Shown piece by piece: positions 1-8,424 of a stretch of DNA of 64,000 nucleotides. Origin of the DNA: Streptomyces griseoaurantiacus (GTDB taxonomy: Bacteria; Actinomycetota; Actinomycetes; Streptomycetales; Streptomycetaceae); NCBI GenBank assembly GCA_014656015.1, contig BNBP01000018.1:1-64000 (forward strand), in the 5' to 3' direction. A program made the position numbers and the translations under genes. The number at the start of each line of letters is the position of its first letter. Position 1 is the first letter of the stretch. The notes beneath the pieces were generated by a model. The model had not been told where the DNA came from. It worked only from the letters and a program-made list of their open reading frames with translations, and did no database searches.

Positions 1-539
1 TCCTCGCCGGAGGCGCCGCGGCCGGGCGTTCCGCGACGCCGGGACGCGCGGGGACACCCGGGCGCGCCGAGTCCCCGGGGCGCACCCCGACGGCCGGGCG
101 GCGGGCCGGGGCCGACGACCGGTTCCGGCACGGGGACGACGCCATGACGCGCTCCGAGGAGCGCATGCACGTCGGCGTCGAGCGCCGCGAGACAGGCAGG
201 GCACGGCTGCGCAAGTACGTGGTCACCGAGGACGTGGAGCAGACCGTGCCGCTGCGCCACGAGGAGGTGCGGATCGAGCGGGAGCCGATCACGGACGCCA
301 ACCGCGGTGACGCGGTCAGGGGCCCGGAGATCAGCGAGGCCGAGTACGAGCTGACACTCCACGCGGAACGCCCGGTGGTGGAGACCGAGGCCGTGCCCGT
401 CGAACGGGTCCGGCTGACCACCGAGGAGCACACCGAGCAGGAGACCGTCCACGGGCGCGTCCGCAAGGAGCGCATCGAGGGCGAGACGGAGCGGATCGAG
501 TCCGACCGGGACCGCGGGGACGAGGGCGGGATCCGCTGA
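1..539 (+). CDS. DUF2382 (YsnF/AvaK-type) stress protein, 5' partial
   Basis: The reading frame (first full codon at base 3) is open from the window edge to the TGA at 539, so the gene probably starts upstream. The first ~47 visible codons are a Gly/Ala/Arg/Pro-rich linker. From base 144 the protein reads as a DUF2382 domain: MTRSEERMHVG, then charged repeats such as RLRKYVVTEDVEQTVPLRHE and EVRIEREPI. This domain usually sits at the C-terminus of proteins with an N-terminal PRC-barrel, which would lie outside the window. The biochemical role is unknown; relatives are linked to general stress. The ATG at 144 could be a real start of a short form, but the open upstream frame and the usual domain order make an internal Met more likely. 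Confidence 0.75.
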   Translation, partial: LAGGAAAGRSATPGRAGTPGRAESPGRTPTAGRRAGADDRFRHGDDAMTRSEERMHVGVERRETGRARLRKYVVTEDVEQTVPLRHEEVRIEREPITDANRGDAVRGPEISEAEYELTLHAERPVVETEAVPVERVRLTTEEHTEQETVHGRVRKERIEGETERIESDRDRGDEGGIR

Positions 540-559
540 CCGTCCGAGTCCACGGACGT

Positions 560-590
560 CCCCGCGCACCCCGGCGAGGGGTGCGCGGGG
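560..590. terminator. Hairpin after the DUF2382 gene
   Basis: A 13-bp GC arm (560-572), a 5-nt loop and the exact complement (578-590) lie 20 bp after the stop codon. There is no U-tract, as is common in Streptomyces. Confidence 0.7.
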
Positions 591-721
591 AGGGTCCGGT
601 CGGGGGCCGGGGCGCCGTCCCCGAGGGGCGGTGCCGTGGCTGGTGAGGTGGCTACCAGGGCCCTCCCAGGGCCGTCGCGGGGCCCTCGCGGGGCGTGTCG
701 GCGGAGTGCCGCCGACAAAGT

Positions 722-739
722 TCGTGAAGTTCTTCACAA
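722..739. promoter_or_regulatory. Rex operator (redox-responsive) upstream of ndh
   Basis: The 18-bp sequence TCGTGAAGTTCTTCACAA matches the Streptomyces Rex consensus TTGTGAA-N4-TTCACAA at all but one defined base. Rex senses the NADH/NAD+ ratio, and ndh is a known Rex target class in Streptomyces. The site is about 310 bp before the chosen ATG, implying a long leader or a second promoter. Confidence 0.8.
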
Positions 740-1046
740 GGAATTCGGCCCGGGTGGGGGATACCGGGGTGCGCAAGGGCCGTTCGGGTGGCTCACCCGG
801 CCGAAGGTCCCGCTCGGGCGAGCACGCCGAAGGGGGCCCACCGGCATGTCGCAGCACCCCGGTTCACCCCGTACGGAGGATCAAGTGGCTGCTCACGGGC
901 CCTTGACAACGACCGCCGGTACTCGGTGGTTCCCGATCCGGATCATGGTATGGGTCACGTGGGCGGCGCAGTGTAGCAGAGACCCCGGGCAAGCTTGTGA
1001 AGGGGCGCACGAGCGACCCCCCATGGGCGGGTGGATACTCGATGGC

Positions 1047-2432
1047 ATGAGCACCACGGAGCGTCCCAGGATCCTCGTAGTAGGCGGTGGGTACGTAGGC
1101 CTGTACGCAGCTCGGCGCATTCTCAAGAAGATGCGCTACGGCGAGGCGACCGTCACGGTCGTCGACCCCCGGTCGTACATGACCTACCAGCCCTTCCTCC
1201 CCGAAGCCGCCGCCGGCAGCATCTCCCCCCGGCACGTCGTCGTCCCGTTGCGGCGCGAACTGCCGAAGGAAGCGGAGGTGCTCACCGGTCGGGTCACCAA
1301 CATCGACCAGGACCGCAAGGTCGCCTCGATCTCCCCGCTCGTGGGCGAGGCGTACGAGCTGCCGTTCGACTACCTGGTCATCGCGCTCGGCGCGGTCTCC
1401 CGCACCTTCCCGATCCCCGGCCTCGCCGAGCAGGGCATCGGCATGAAGGGCGTCGAGGAGGCCATCGGCCTGCGCAACCACGTCCTCGAGCAGCTCGACA
1501 AGGCCGACTCGACCACCGACGAGGAGGTCCGCCGCAAGGCGCTCACCTTCGTCTTCGTCGGCGGTGGCTTCGCCGGCGCCGAGACCATCGGTGAGGTCGA
1601 GGACATGGCCCGGGACGCGGCCAAGTACTACCGCAACGTCTCCCGCGAGGACATGCGGTTCATCCTCGTCGACGCCGCGGACAAGATCCTCCCCGAGGTG
1701 GGCCCCAAGCTCGGCCAGTACGGCAAGGAGCACCTGGAGGGCCGCGGGGTCGAGGTCTACCTCTCCACGTCGATGGACTCCTGCGTCGACGGCCACGTGG
1801 TGCTGAAGAACGGGCTGGAGGTCGACTCGAACACCATCGTGTGGACCGCGGGCGTCAAGCCCAACCCGGCGCTGTCCCGCTTCGGTCTGCCCCTCGGCCC
1901 GCGCGGTCACGTCGACTGCGAGACCACCCTGCAGGTCAAGGGCACGGACTACATCTGGGCCGCGGGCGACAACGCCCAGGTGCCGGACCTCGTCGGCCGC
2001 AAGGCGGGCAACGAGAACGCCTGGTGCCCGCCGAACGCGCAGCACGCGCTGCGGCAGGCCAAGGTCCTCGGCGACAACGTGATCTCCGGCATGCGGGGCT
2101 TCCCGCAGAAGGACTACGAGCACGCCAACAAGGGCGCGGTCGCGGGCCTGGGCCTCCACAAGGGCGTCGCGATGATCGTCGTGGGCAAGGTGAAGATCAA
2201 GCTGCGCGGACGCCTGGCCTGGTACATGCACCGCGGCTACCACGGCATGGCGATGCCGACCTTCAACCGCAAGATCCGCGTCTTCTCCGACTGGACCCTC
2301 GGCATGTTCCTCAAGCGCGAGGTCGTGTCCCTGGGCGCCATGGAGACGCCGCGCGAGGAGTTCTACGAGGCCGCCAAGCCGGCCCCGGTGGCCGCCGTCG
2401 CGAAGACGGAGGAGAAGGCCAAGGCGTCCTGA
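1047..2432 (+). CDS. ndh: Type II NADH dehydrogenase
   Basis: A 461-residue non-proton-pumping NADH:menaquinone oxidoreductase that feeds electrons from NADH into the membrane quinone pool. The N-terminal FAD-binding Rossmann motif is VVGGGYVGLYAA (about residues 11-22). A second dinucleotide motif, FVFVGGGFAGAET, lies near residue 170. The FAD-contacting AAGDNAQVPD motif lies near residue 310. Length and motif order fit the NDH-2 family. The ATG at 1047 is chosen because it begins just before the first Rossmann strand; an open frame upstream to 636 is low-complexity. The gene stands alone, with a Rex-type operator upstream and a strong hairpin downstream. Confidence 0.93.
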   Translation: MSTTERPRILVVGGGYVGLYAARRILKKMRYGEATVTVVDPRSYMTYQPFLPEAAAGSISPRHVVVPLRRELPKEAEVLTGRVTNIDQDRKVASISPLVGEAYELPFDYLVIALGAVSRTFPIPGLAEQGIGMKGVEEAIGLRNHVLEQLDKADSTTDEEVRRKALTFVFVGGGFAGAETIGEVEDMARDAAKYYRNVSREDMRFILVDAADKILPEVGPKLGQYGKEHLEGRGVEVYLSTSMDSCVDGHVVLKNGLEVDSNTIVWTAGVKPNPALSRFGLPLGPRGHVDCETTLQVKGTDYIWAAGDNAQVPDLVGRKAGNENAWCPPNAQHALRQAKVLGDNVISGMRGFPQKDYEHANKGAVAGLGLHKGVAMIVVGKVKIKLRGRLAWYMHRGYHGMAMPTFNRKIRVFSDWTLGMFLKREVVSLGAMETPREEFYEAAKPAPVAAVAKTEEKAKAS

Positions 2433-2462
2433 CGCCGGGTCACTCCCCGAAGGGTCACTCCC

Positions 2463-2506
2463 GCGAAGGGGCCGTCCGCCATCCGTGGTGCGGACGGCCC
2501 CTTCGC
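2463..2506. terminator. Strong hairpin terminator after ndh
   Basis: A perfect 17-bp inverted repeat (2463-2479 with 2490-2506) and 10-nt loop lie between convergent ndh and the short-chain dehydrogenase, so it may serve both strands. Confidence 0.85.
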
Positions 2507-2574
2507 CGTGTCCGGACCCCGTCGCCCGCACGACGCGGTGCGGCAGTCCGGTGGGGGTGGGGGCCGGGTGGCGG

Positions 2575-3366
2575 TCAGGAGAGGCGGGTGGTGGTGATGC
2601 CGCCGTCGACGTGAAGGGTGGTCCCGTGGATCATGCGGGCCTCGCCGGAGGCGAGGAAGGCCACGGCGTGGGCGATGTCCTCGGGGGCGACCGGTGTCCC
2701 GGCCGGAGTCCCGGCGGCCATCCGCTCGATCACCTGGCGCGCGGCCTCGTTCCCCGGGGTCCGCGTCACCCCGGGCGCGACGGCGTTGACGCGCACGCCG
2801 CGCGGCCCGAACTCGGCGGCCCAGGCCCGTGTCATCTGCTCGTCGGCGGCCTTCGTCGCGGTGTAGGCAGCGGCGTAGGGGCTCCCCACGGAGGCCATCC
2901 AGGAGCCGATGTTCACGATCACGCCGCCTCCCCGCTCGGCCATGGCCGGGGCCATCCGCCCGACCAGCACATGCGGCGCGCGGATGTTGAGGGCGAGCAT
3001 CGCGTCGAGGGCGGCGTCGGGGAGGTCCGGCGTGGTGGTGGCCGGGTAGATGCCGGCGTTGTTGACGAGGATGTCCACCCGTCCTCCCGCGGCGGCCGTC
3101 GCCCGGGCGGCGAAGGCGCGCACCGACTCGCTGTCACCGGAGAGGTCGGCGGGGACGAACTCGGCCCTGCCGCCGGCCTCCCGGATGCGGCCCACCGTCC
3201 GCTCGCCCCGCCGCGCGTCGCGTCCGCTGACGATGACGTGCGCGCCGCGGCCGGCGAGCAGCTCGGCGATGGCGGCGCCGATGCCGCTGGTGGAACCGGT
3301 CACGACCGCGCTGCGGCCGTGGAAGGGGGCGGAGGGGGCCGGAGTGCCGGTCTCTGAGGAAGTCAT
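2575..3366 (-). CDS. SDR-family NAD(P)-dependent oxidoreductase
   Basis: A 263-residue classical short-chain dehydrogenase/reductase. The cofactor motif TGSTSGIG lies near residue 22, NNAG in the fourth strand near residue 100, a Ser in the IGSWM segment, and the catalytic YTATK near residue 165. The C-terminus ends LHVDGGITTTRLS, as in the FabG/3-oxoacyl reductase branch. The substrate cannot be told from sequence. It is divergent from a helix-turn-helix regulator gene 100 bp away, an arrangement in which the regulator often controls the dehydrogenase; an inverted repeat lies between them. Confidence 0.9.
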   Translation of the reverse strand: MTSSETGTPAPSAPFHGRSAVVTGSTSGIGAAIAELLAGRGAHVIVSGRDARRGERTVGRIREAGGRAEFVPADLSGDSESVRAFAARATAAAGGRVDILVNNAGIYPATTTPDLPDAALDAMLALNIRAPHVLVGRMAPAMAERGGGVIVNIGSWMASVGSPYAAAYTATKAADEQMTRAWAAEFGPRGVRVNAVAPGVTRTPGNEAARQVIERMAAGTPAGTPVAPEDIAHAVAFLASGEARMIHGTTLHVDGGITTTRLS

Positions 3367-3410
3367 GGCGTCATTGCACAGGCGCCGCGGTGCGCCTGCC
3401 AGCGCGAGCG

Positions 3411-3437
3411 CTGCCTGGGCACGGCATGACCAGGCAG
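3411..3437. promoter_or_regulatory. Inverted repeat, likely operator between SDR and regulator
   Basis: CTGCCTGG (3411-3418) and CCAGGCAG (3430-3437) form a perfect 8-bp inverted repeat with an 11-bp spacer in the divergent promoter region. It sits just upstream of the regulator gene, so autoregulation and control of the SDR are plausible. This is inferred from position and symmetry only. Confidence 0.5.
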
Positions 3438-3467
3438 GACGGCGACGGGCGGCCGTACCGTGGAGGC

Positions 3468-4337
3468 ATGGGTGCTGACCGCTCCGCCTTCGGCGCGTTC
3501 CTGCGGGCCCGCCGGGACCGGCTCACTCCCGGCCAGGCCGGCATCGAGGCGTTCCCCGGTCCACGGCGCGTGCCCGGCCTGCGCCGGGAGGAACTGGCCA
3601 TGCTGGCGGGCCTGAGCACCGACCACTACAGCCGGCTGGAACAGGGCCGGCAGGCGACAGTCTCGGAGTCCGTGCTCGCCGCGCTGACGCGGGCCCTGCG
3701 GCTGAACGAGGTGGAGGCCGCGCACCTGCGCGACCTCGCGGCGCCCGCGTCCCGGGCCCGCCGGACGGCCCCGGAGGTGCAGCACCCCGACCCGGGACTG
3801 CTGCGCCTGGCCGCGACCCTGGACCACGTCCCGGTGCTGCTCCTCGGCCGGCGTGCCGAGGTCCTCGCGCACAACGCGTTGCTGCGGGCGGTTCTCGGGC
3901 GCGCTCCGGCGCTTGGCTCCTCCTTCACGCACTACCTGTTCCGCGACCCGCTGGCCCGGGAGCGCATCGTCAACTGGGCCGAGTTCGGCGCCCGGTCGGT
4001 CGCCGCGATGCGCAGGGAGGCCGGCAGACGACCGGAGGACCGGCGGCTCATGGCCGAGGTGGACGACCTGCGGCGCACCGACCCGGACGTCGCCCGCTGG
4101 TGGGACGACCACACCGTGCGGGACTACGCCTCGGTGGCCAAGCGCATCGCCCATCCCGAGGCCGGCCTCCTCGACTTCCACATCGAGATCGTCACCGCAC
4201 CCCACGCCCCCGACCAGCACCTCGTCGTGTACACCGCCGAGCCCGGCTCCTCCACGGCCCGGATGCTCCCGCTCCTGGCCGGCTGGGCCGCCCCGGCGGA
4301 CACCCCGACGGGACCGCGGGACCGACCGCGGGACTGA
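3468..4337 (+). CDS. XRE-family regulator with MmyB-like ligand-binding domain
   Basis: A 289-residue transcription factor. The N-terminal third is a helix-turn-helix with the signature RRVPGLRREELAMLAGLS followed by YSRLEQGR, typical of this actinobacterial family. The C-terminal two thirds match the MmyB-type PAS-like domain (VLLLGRRAEVLAHNALLRA; NWAEFGARSVAAMRREAGR). The ATG at 3468 has a purine tract only one base upstream, but a TACCGT -10-like box at 3455-3460 places +1 on or near the ATG, so it may be leaderless. An in-frame ATG at 3426 is the alternative. It is divergent from the SDR gene, its likely target. Confidence 0.88.
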   Translation: MGADRSAFGAFLRARRDRLTPGQAGIEAFPGPRRVPGLRREELAMLAGLSTDHYSRLEQGRQATVSESVLAALTRALRLNEVEAAHLRDLAAPASRARRTAPEVQHPDPGLLRLAATLDHVPVLLLGRRAEVLAHNALLRAVLGRAPALGSSFTHYLFRDPLARERIVNWAEFGARSVAAMRREAGRRPEDRRLMAEVDDLRRTDPDVARWWDDHTVRDYASVAKRIAHPEAGLLDFHIEIVTAPHAPDQHLVVYTAEPGSSTARMLPLLAGWAAPADTPTGPRDRPRD

Positions 4338-4426
4338 CTGCGGGACTGACTGCGGGGGTTACGTCGACGGCATGTGTCGCGATGTCCGCGAGGAACCGTC
4401 CTCCGGAGTCCGCGGCACGGCATGAG

Positions 4427-4513
4427 TGGTGCCCGGAGCCGGACTTGAACCGGCACGCCCGCGTAGGGGCAGCGAGGTTTAAGCTCGCCGTGTCTGCATT
4501 CCACCATCCGGGC
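4427..4513 (-). tRNA. bldA: tRNA-Leu (anticodon UAA), bldA-type
   Basis: The reverse complement folds as a class II leucine tRNA: acceptor GCCCGGA pairs with TCCGGGC, discriminator A, encoded CCA, and T-arm with GGTTCAAGTCC. The anticodon stem GCGAG/CTCGC encloses loop CTTAAAC, giving anticodon UAA. This tRNA reads the rare UUA codon. In Streptomyces it is encoded once, as bldA, whose late accumulation gates development and antibiotic production for genes with TTA codons. The ABC exporter downstream matches my memory of the bldA neighbourhood. Confidence 0.95.
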
Positions 4514-4920
4514 AGGCCATGGGCTCCGCATCGAGCACTCCGAGCCTATCGGGACGCGTCACTCGAACAGCGGCCGGGCAAGGCCATGTTGTCTTATTTT
4601 ATTGGCGCCTGAGGGTTCATCAGCACCCGGTACAGGCCATCCGCACTTGCCACCAGCCTTGTCGGCGGGCGCCGGCGACGTATACGGAATGACGTAATTT
4701 CACCGCCGCGAGGGACAGGCGCATCGGGCCGCGTCACCCTTCGTCGACAGGGTGGCCAACCGCTTTCTCAGGGGCGGGGTCATTCTGAGGTAGGAGACCG
4801 GGCCGCCGGGTCAAACCACAGAGGGCCACGAGAACCGGACGGGCGGGGGACTACAGGGAGCCGGGCGGCACGGAGCATGGAGTACGTACCCCTGCAGCCT
4901 TCCGACAGGAGCACCCTCCC
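4514..4920. other. Intergenic region between bldA and the ABC exporter
   Basis: About 400 bp, locally less GC-rich (an AT-rich patch near 4587-4604), with no supported gene. It must hold the bldA promoter on the minus strand and the exporter promoter on the plus strand. A TAGGAG near 4792 is a weak -10 candidate for the latter. Confidence 0.5.
4543..4548 (-). promoter_or_regulatory. Possible -10 box of bldA
   Basis: On the minus strand TAGGCT lies about 30 bp upstream of the mature 5' end of the tRNA and resembles the Streptomyces TAGGAT -10 consensus. No convincing -35 is seen at 17-18 bp. Confidence 0.35.
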
Positions 4921-5691
4921 GTGACCACCTTCCCCCTCGCCGCCCGTGCCACCGAGGTGGCCGCCCGCGCCACCGAACTGTCGAAGGTCTACGGGCAGGG
5001 AGAGACCCAGGTGGTCGCCCTGGACCGGGTGACCGTCGACTTCGAACAGGCGCGGTTCACCGCGATCATGGGCCCCTCCGGGTCCGGCAAGTCGACGCTC
5101 ATGCACTGCGTCGCCGGACTGGACTCCTTCAGCAGCGGTTCCGTGCGCATCGGCGACACCGAACTGGGCGCCCTCAAGGACAAGCAGCTCACCAGGCTGC
5201 GCCGGGACAAGATCGGGTTCATCTTCCAGGCGTTCAACCTGCTCCCCACGCTCAGCGCGCTGGAGAACATCACGCTGCCGATGGACATCGCGGGCCGCAA
5301 GCCCGACAAGGAGTGGCTGAACCGGGTCATCGACATGGTCGGCCTGTCCGGCCGGCTCTCGCACCGCCCCAGCCAGCTCTCCGGCGGCCAGCAGCAGCGC
5401 GTCGCGGTGGCCCGGGCGCTGGCCTCCCAGCCGGAGATCATCTTCGGCGACGAGCCCACCGGCAACCTCGACTCCCGCTCGGGCGCCGAGGTGCTGGGCT
5501 TCCTGCGCAACTCCGTGCGCGAGATGGGCCAGACGGTCGTCATGGTCACGCACGACCCGGTGGCGGCCGCCTACGCGGACCGGGTGGTCTTCCTGGCGGA
5601 CGGCCGCATCGTCGACGAGATGCGGGAGCCGAGCGCCGACGCGGTGCTGGACCGCATGAAGCGGTTCGACGTCAAGGGCCGCACGAGCTGA
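4921..5691 (+). CDS. ABC transporter ATP-binding protein (MacB/LolD type)
   Basis: A 256-residue ATPase subunit. Walker A is GPSGSGKST (about residue 57), the Q-loop is FIFQAFNLLP, the signature is LSGGQQQR, and Walker B with its extension is IIFGDEPTGNLDS; the H-loop is VMVTHD. EPTGNLDS is characteristic of MacB/LolD/FtsE-type ATPases, which drive mechanotransmission rather than classical import. The GTG start at 4921 has AGGAGC nine bases upstream. It is followed after 117 bp by its FtsX-like permease. The substrate is unknown; lipids, peptides or antibiotics are typical for the family. Confidence 0.93.
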   Translation: MTTFPLAARATEVAARATELSKVYGQGETQVVALDRVTVDFEQARFTAIMGPSGSGKSTLMHCVAGLDSFSSGSVRIGDTELGALKDKQLTRLRRDKIGFIFQAFNLLPTLSALENITLPMDIAGRKPDKEWLNRVIDMVGLSGRLSHRPSQLSGGQQQRVAVARALASQPEIIFGDEPTGNLDSRSGAEVLGFLRNSVREMGQTVVMVTHDPVAAAYADRVVFLADGRIVDEMREPSADAVLDRMKRFDVKGRTS

Positions 5692-5808
5692 GCCCCGAGC
5701 CCACCCCGCGCGGTGACACCCCGCCGCCCGCGGTGACGCCCCACCGCCCCGCGGTGGTCTCCCACCGCCCGCCCTCGCCTCGCCCCTCTTACTGGACTGA
5801 GTAGCCCC

Positions 5809-8337
5809 ATGTTCCGTACCGCCCTGCGCAACGTGTTCGCGCACAAGGCCCGGTTGCTGATGACCGTGCTCGCCGTGATGCTCGGCGTCGCCTTCGTCTC
5901 CGGCACCCTCGTCTTCACCAACACCATCACGGACGCCTATCAGAAGAGCTCCGCCAAGGGCTTCGACCACGTCGACGTCGCCGTCCGGGCCGAGGGGCGC
6001 GAGGACACCGGCGACACCCTCGCCGAGCAGCCCGAGCTGACCCAGGCGCTGCTGAAGAAGGCCGAGGGCGTGACCGGCGCGCGTTCCGCGATCGGCGTCG
6101 TCAGCGGGTTCACCGCCCTCGCCGACAAGGACGGCGACCTCGTCGGCAACGGCTTCCAGTCCCAGGGCGGCAACTACTGGGGCACCCACGACCCCCGCTA
6201 CCCGGTGACCGAGGGGCGCGCCCCGCACGGGGAGAACGAGGTCCTCCTCGACTCCGAGACCGCCCGCAGGACCGGCTACCACGTCGGCGACACCGTGCGG
6301 ATGTCGGTCGACGGTCCCGTCCTCAGCCCCCGCGTCACCGGCATCTTCACCACCGACGACGGCAACGTCGCCGCGGGCGGCAGCCTCGTCCTGTTCGACA
6401 CGCCCACCGCCCAGCACCTCCTCGGCAAGCCCGGCACCTACGACGAGATCGACGTCGAGGCCGCGGCCGGCACCAGCCAGCGTGAGTTGCGCGCCGCCCT
6501 CGACAAGGCGCTGCCCGACGACGCCGTCTACACCACCACCGGCCGGCAGCTCGCCGACGACCAGGCCGAGGCGATCGCCGCCTCCATGAGCGGACTCAAG
6601 CAGGGCCTGCTGGTCTTCGCCGGGATCGCGCTGTTCGTCGGCACGTTCATCATCGCCAACACCTTCACCATGCTGGTCGCCCAGCGCACCAGGGAACTGG
6701 CGCTGCTGCGCGCGGTCGGCGCCTCCCGCCGGCAGGTCACCCGCTCGGTGCTGATCGAGGCGTTCGTCGTCGGACTGGCCGCCGCCCTCAGCGGGCTGCT
6801 CCTCGGGATCGGCATCGGCGCCGGGCTGCGCGCCCTGATCGGCACGTTCGGCGCGTCCGTGCCCGACGGCCCGCTGGTGGTCACCGCCGGCACGGTCGGG
6901 GCGGCGCTCGCCGTCGGCGTCGTCGTCACGATGCTCGCCGCCTGGCTGCCGGGCCGCCGCGCCGCGAAGATCCCGCCGGTGGCCGCGATGAACAGCCTGC
7001 ACGCCAAGGCCACCACCAAGTCCCTCGTGGTCCGCAACACCCTCGGCTCGCTGCTCGCCGGGGCGGGTGTCGCGGCCGTGCTCTACGCGACCACCCTGAG
7101 CGGCTCCGAGGGCAGGGCCCCCATGGGCTTCGGCGCGGTCCTGCTGGTGATCGGCGTCTTCGTGCTCACCCCGCTGCTGTCCCGCCCGCTGATCGCCGCC
7201 TCGGCCCCGGTGCTGCGGATCTTCGGGATGTCCGGGAAGCTGGCCCGCCAGAACTCGGTGCGCAACCCGCGCCGCACCGCCGCCACCGCCTCCGCGCTGA
7301 TGATCGGGCTGACCCTCATCACCGGTCTGACGGTGATCGCGGGCAGCCTGCAGGGCGCGATCGACAGGATGGCCGCCTCCTCGATCAGTGCGGACTACGT
7401 CGTCTCCATGGCCAACGGCGGCCCGCTCTCCCCGAAGGTCGCCGAGCAGCTCGCGGCGACGGACGGCGTCACCGCCCTCAGCCCGCTGCGCAACGCCCCC
7501 GCCCGCATCAACGGCGAGACCGAGAACGTCACCGGCGTCGACGGCGCCGACATCGGCAGGCTGACCGCCCCCACGATGGACGGCGGCAGCTTCCGGGTGG
7601 AGGGCACCCGGATCGTCGTCGACGACGACATGGCGAAGGACCAGGGCTGGAAGGTCGGCTCCCGCTTCACCGCCGCCTTCGAGGACGGGGCCAGGAAGAC
7701 GCTGACGGTGGCCGGTGTCTACCAGGGCAACGAGATGGTCCGCGGCATCATGGTCGACAACGCCACCCTGACCCCGCACCTGGACGACGTGTCCGACATG
7801 CAGGTCATGGTGAGCACCTCGGGCGGCGCCTCGGAGAAGACCAAGGACCGGCTGGAGAAGGCGCTCGGCGACAACCCCGGCATCTCCGTGCAGGACAAGC
7901 AGGACATCTCCGACAGCATCGCGCAGATCTTCACGCTGATGCTGAACATGCTCTACGGGCTGCTCGCGATGGCCGTGATCGTCGCCGTCCTCGGCGTCGT
8001 CAACACCCTGGCCATGTCCGTCTTCGAACGGGCGCAGGAGATCGGCATGCTGCGCGCCATCGGTCTCGACCGCCGGGGCATCAAGCGCATGGTCCGGCTG
8101 GAGTCGCTGGTCATCGCGCTCTTCGGCGGGGTGCTCGGCATCGGGCTCGGCGTGTTCTTCGGCTGGGCGGCCGGCGAGCTGTTCAGCTCCAGCCTGCCGA
8201 CGTACGAACTGGCCCTGCCCTGGGCCCGGATGGCGATCTTCCTGCTGCTGGCGGGACTGGTCGGCGTCCTGGCCGCGCTGTGGCCGGCCCGCCGGGCGGC
8301 CCGTCTGAACATGCTGACGGCGATCAAGTCGGAGTGA
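5809..8337 (+). CDS. ABC transporter permease, double FtsX-domain (MacB-like)
   Basis: An 842-residue membrane protein with two repeats, each a large extracytoplasmic MacB_PCD-like domain followed by FtsX transmembrane helices. The first helix is at residues ~17-38 (LLMTVLAVMLGVAFVSGTLV). The first FtsX block is near residues 265-400 and contains TRELALLRAVGASRRQV. The second is near residues 710-842 and contains AQEIGMLRAIGLDRRGIKRM. These are the coupling-helix motifs of the family. With the upstream ATPase it forms a type VII ABC exporter. The C-terminus PARRAARLNMLTAIKSE is typical. Confidence 0.93.
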   Translation: MFRTALRNVFAHKARLLMTVLAVMLGVAFVSGTLVFTNTITDAYQKSSAKGFDHVDVAVRAEGREDTGDTLAEQPELTQALLKKAEGVTGARSAIGVVSGFTALADKDGDLVGNGFQSQGGNYWGTHDPRYPVTEGRAPHGENEVLLDSETARRTGYHVGDTVRMSVDGPVLSPRVTGIFTTDDGNVAAGGSLVLFDTPTAQHLLGKPGTYDEIDVEAAAGTSQRELRAALDKALPDDAVYTTTGRQLADDQAEAIAASMSGLKQGLLVFAGIALFVGTFIIANTFTMLVAQRTRELALLRAVGASRRQVTRSVLIEAFVVGLAAALSGLLLGIGIGAGLRALIGTFGASVPDGPLVVTAGTVGAALAVGVVVTMLAAWLPGRRAAKIPPVAAMNSLHAKATTKSLVVRNTLGSLLAGAGVAAVLYATTLSGSEGRAPMGFGAVLLVIGVFVLTPLLSRPLIAASAPVLRIFGMSGKLARQNSVRNPRRTAATASALMIGLTLITGLTVIAGSLQGAIDRMAASSISADYVVSMANGGPLSPKVAEQLAATDGVTALSPLRNAPARINGETENVTGVDGADIGRLTAPTMDGGSFRVEGTRIVVDDDMAKDQGWKVGSRFTAAFEDGARKTLTVAGVYQGNEMVRGIMVDNATLTPHLDDVSDMQVMVSTSGGASEKTKDRLEKALGDNPGISVQDKQDISDSIAQIFTLMLNMLYGLLAMAVIVAVLGVVNTLAMSVFERAQEIGMLRAIGLDRRGIKRMVRLESLVIALFGGVLGIGLGVFFGWAAGELFSSSLPTYELALPWARMAIFLLLAGLVGVLAALWPARRAARLNMLTAIKSE

Positions 8338-8360
8338 GAGCGGGGGAGCCCTCCCCGTCC

Positions 8361-8403
8361 ACGGCGAAGGCCGCCCCGGCACCCCCGGGGCGGCCTTCGC
8401 CGT
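8361..8403. terminator. Strong bidirectional hairpin terminator
   Basis: Nineteen paired bases (8361-8379 with 8385-8403) around a 5-nt loop lie between the convergent exporter permease and the cyclopropane-synthase-like gene. Confidence 0.9.
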
Positions 8404-8424
8404 CGTGCTGTCGTGCCGCTCCGC

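Larger units (their letters stand above)
540..1046. other. Intergenic region upstream of ndh
   Basis: About 500 bp with no convincing gene. It holds the hairpin at 560-590, a Rex-type operator at 722-739, and a good -35-like TTGACA at 903-908 without a clear -10 partner. Short ORFs here run through low-complexity sequence and are not supported. Confidence 0.6.

Noticed and set aside
4427..4513. The tRNA-Leu gene as an integration site for the biosynthetic cluster
   Set aside because: The cluster starts about 15 kb away, no duplicated tRNA 3' end is visible near it, and no integrase is present.
4780..8382. A 1200-codon open frame antisense to the ABC exporter genes
   Set aside because: It is the mirror of two genes with clear ATPase and FtsX motifs. 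Its protein is Gly/Asp/Arg/His/Gln-rich with no domain, as expected from high-GC antisense frames.
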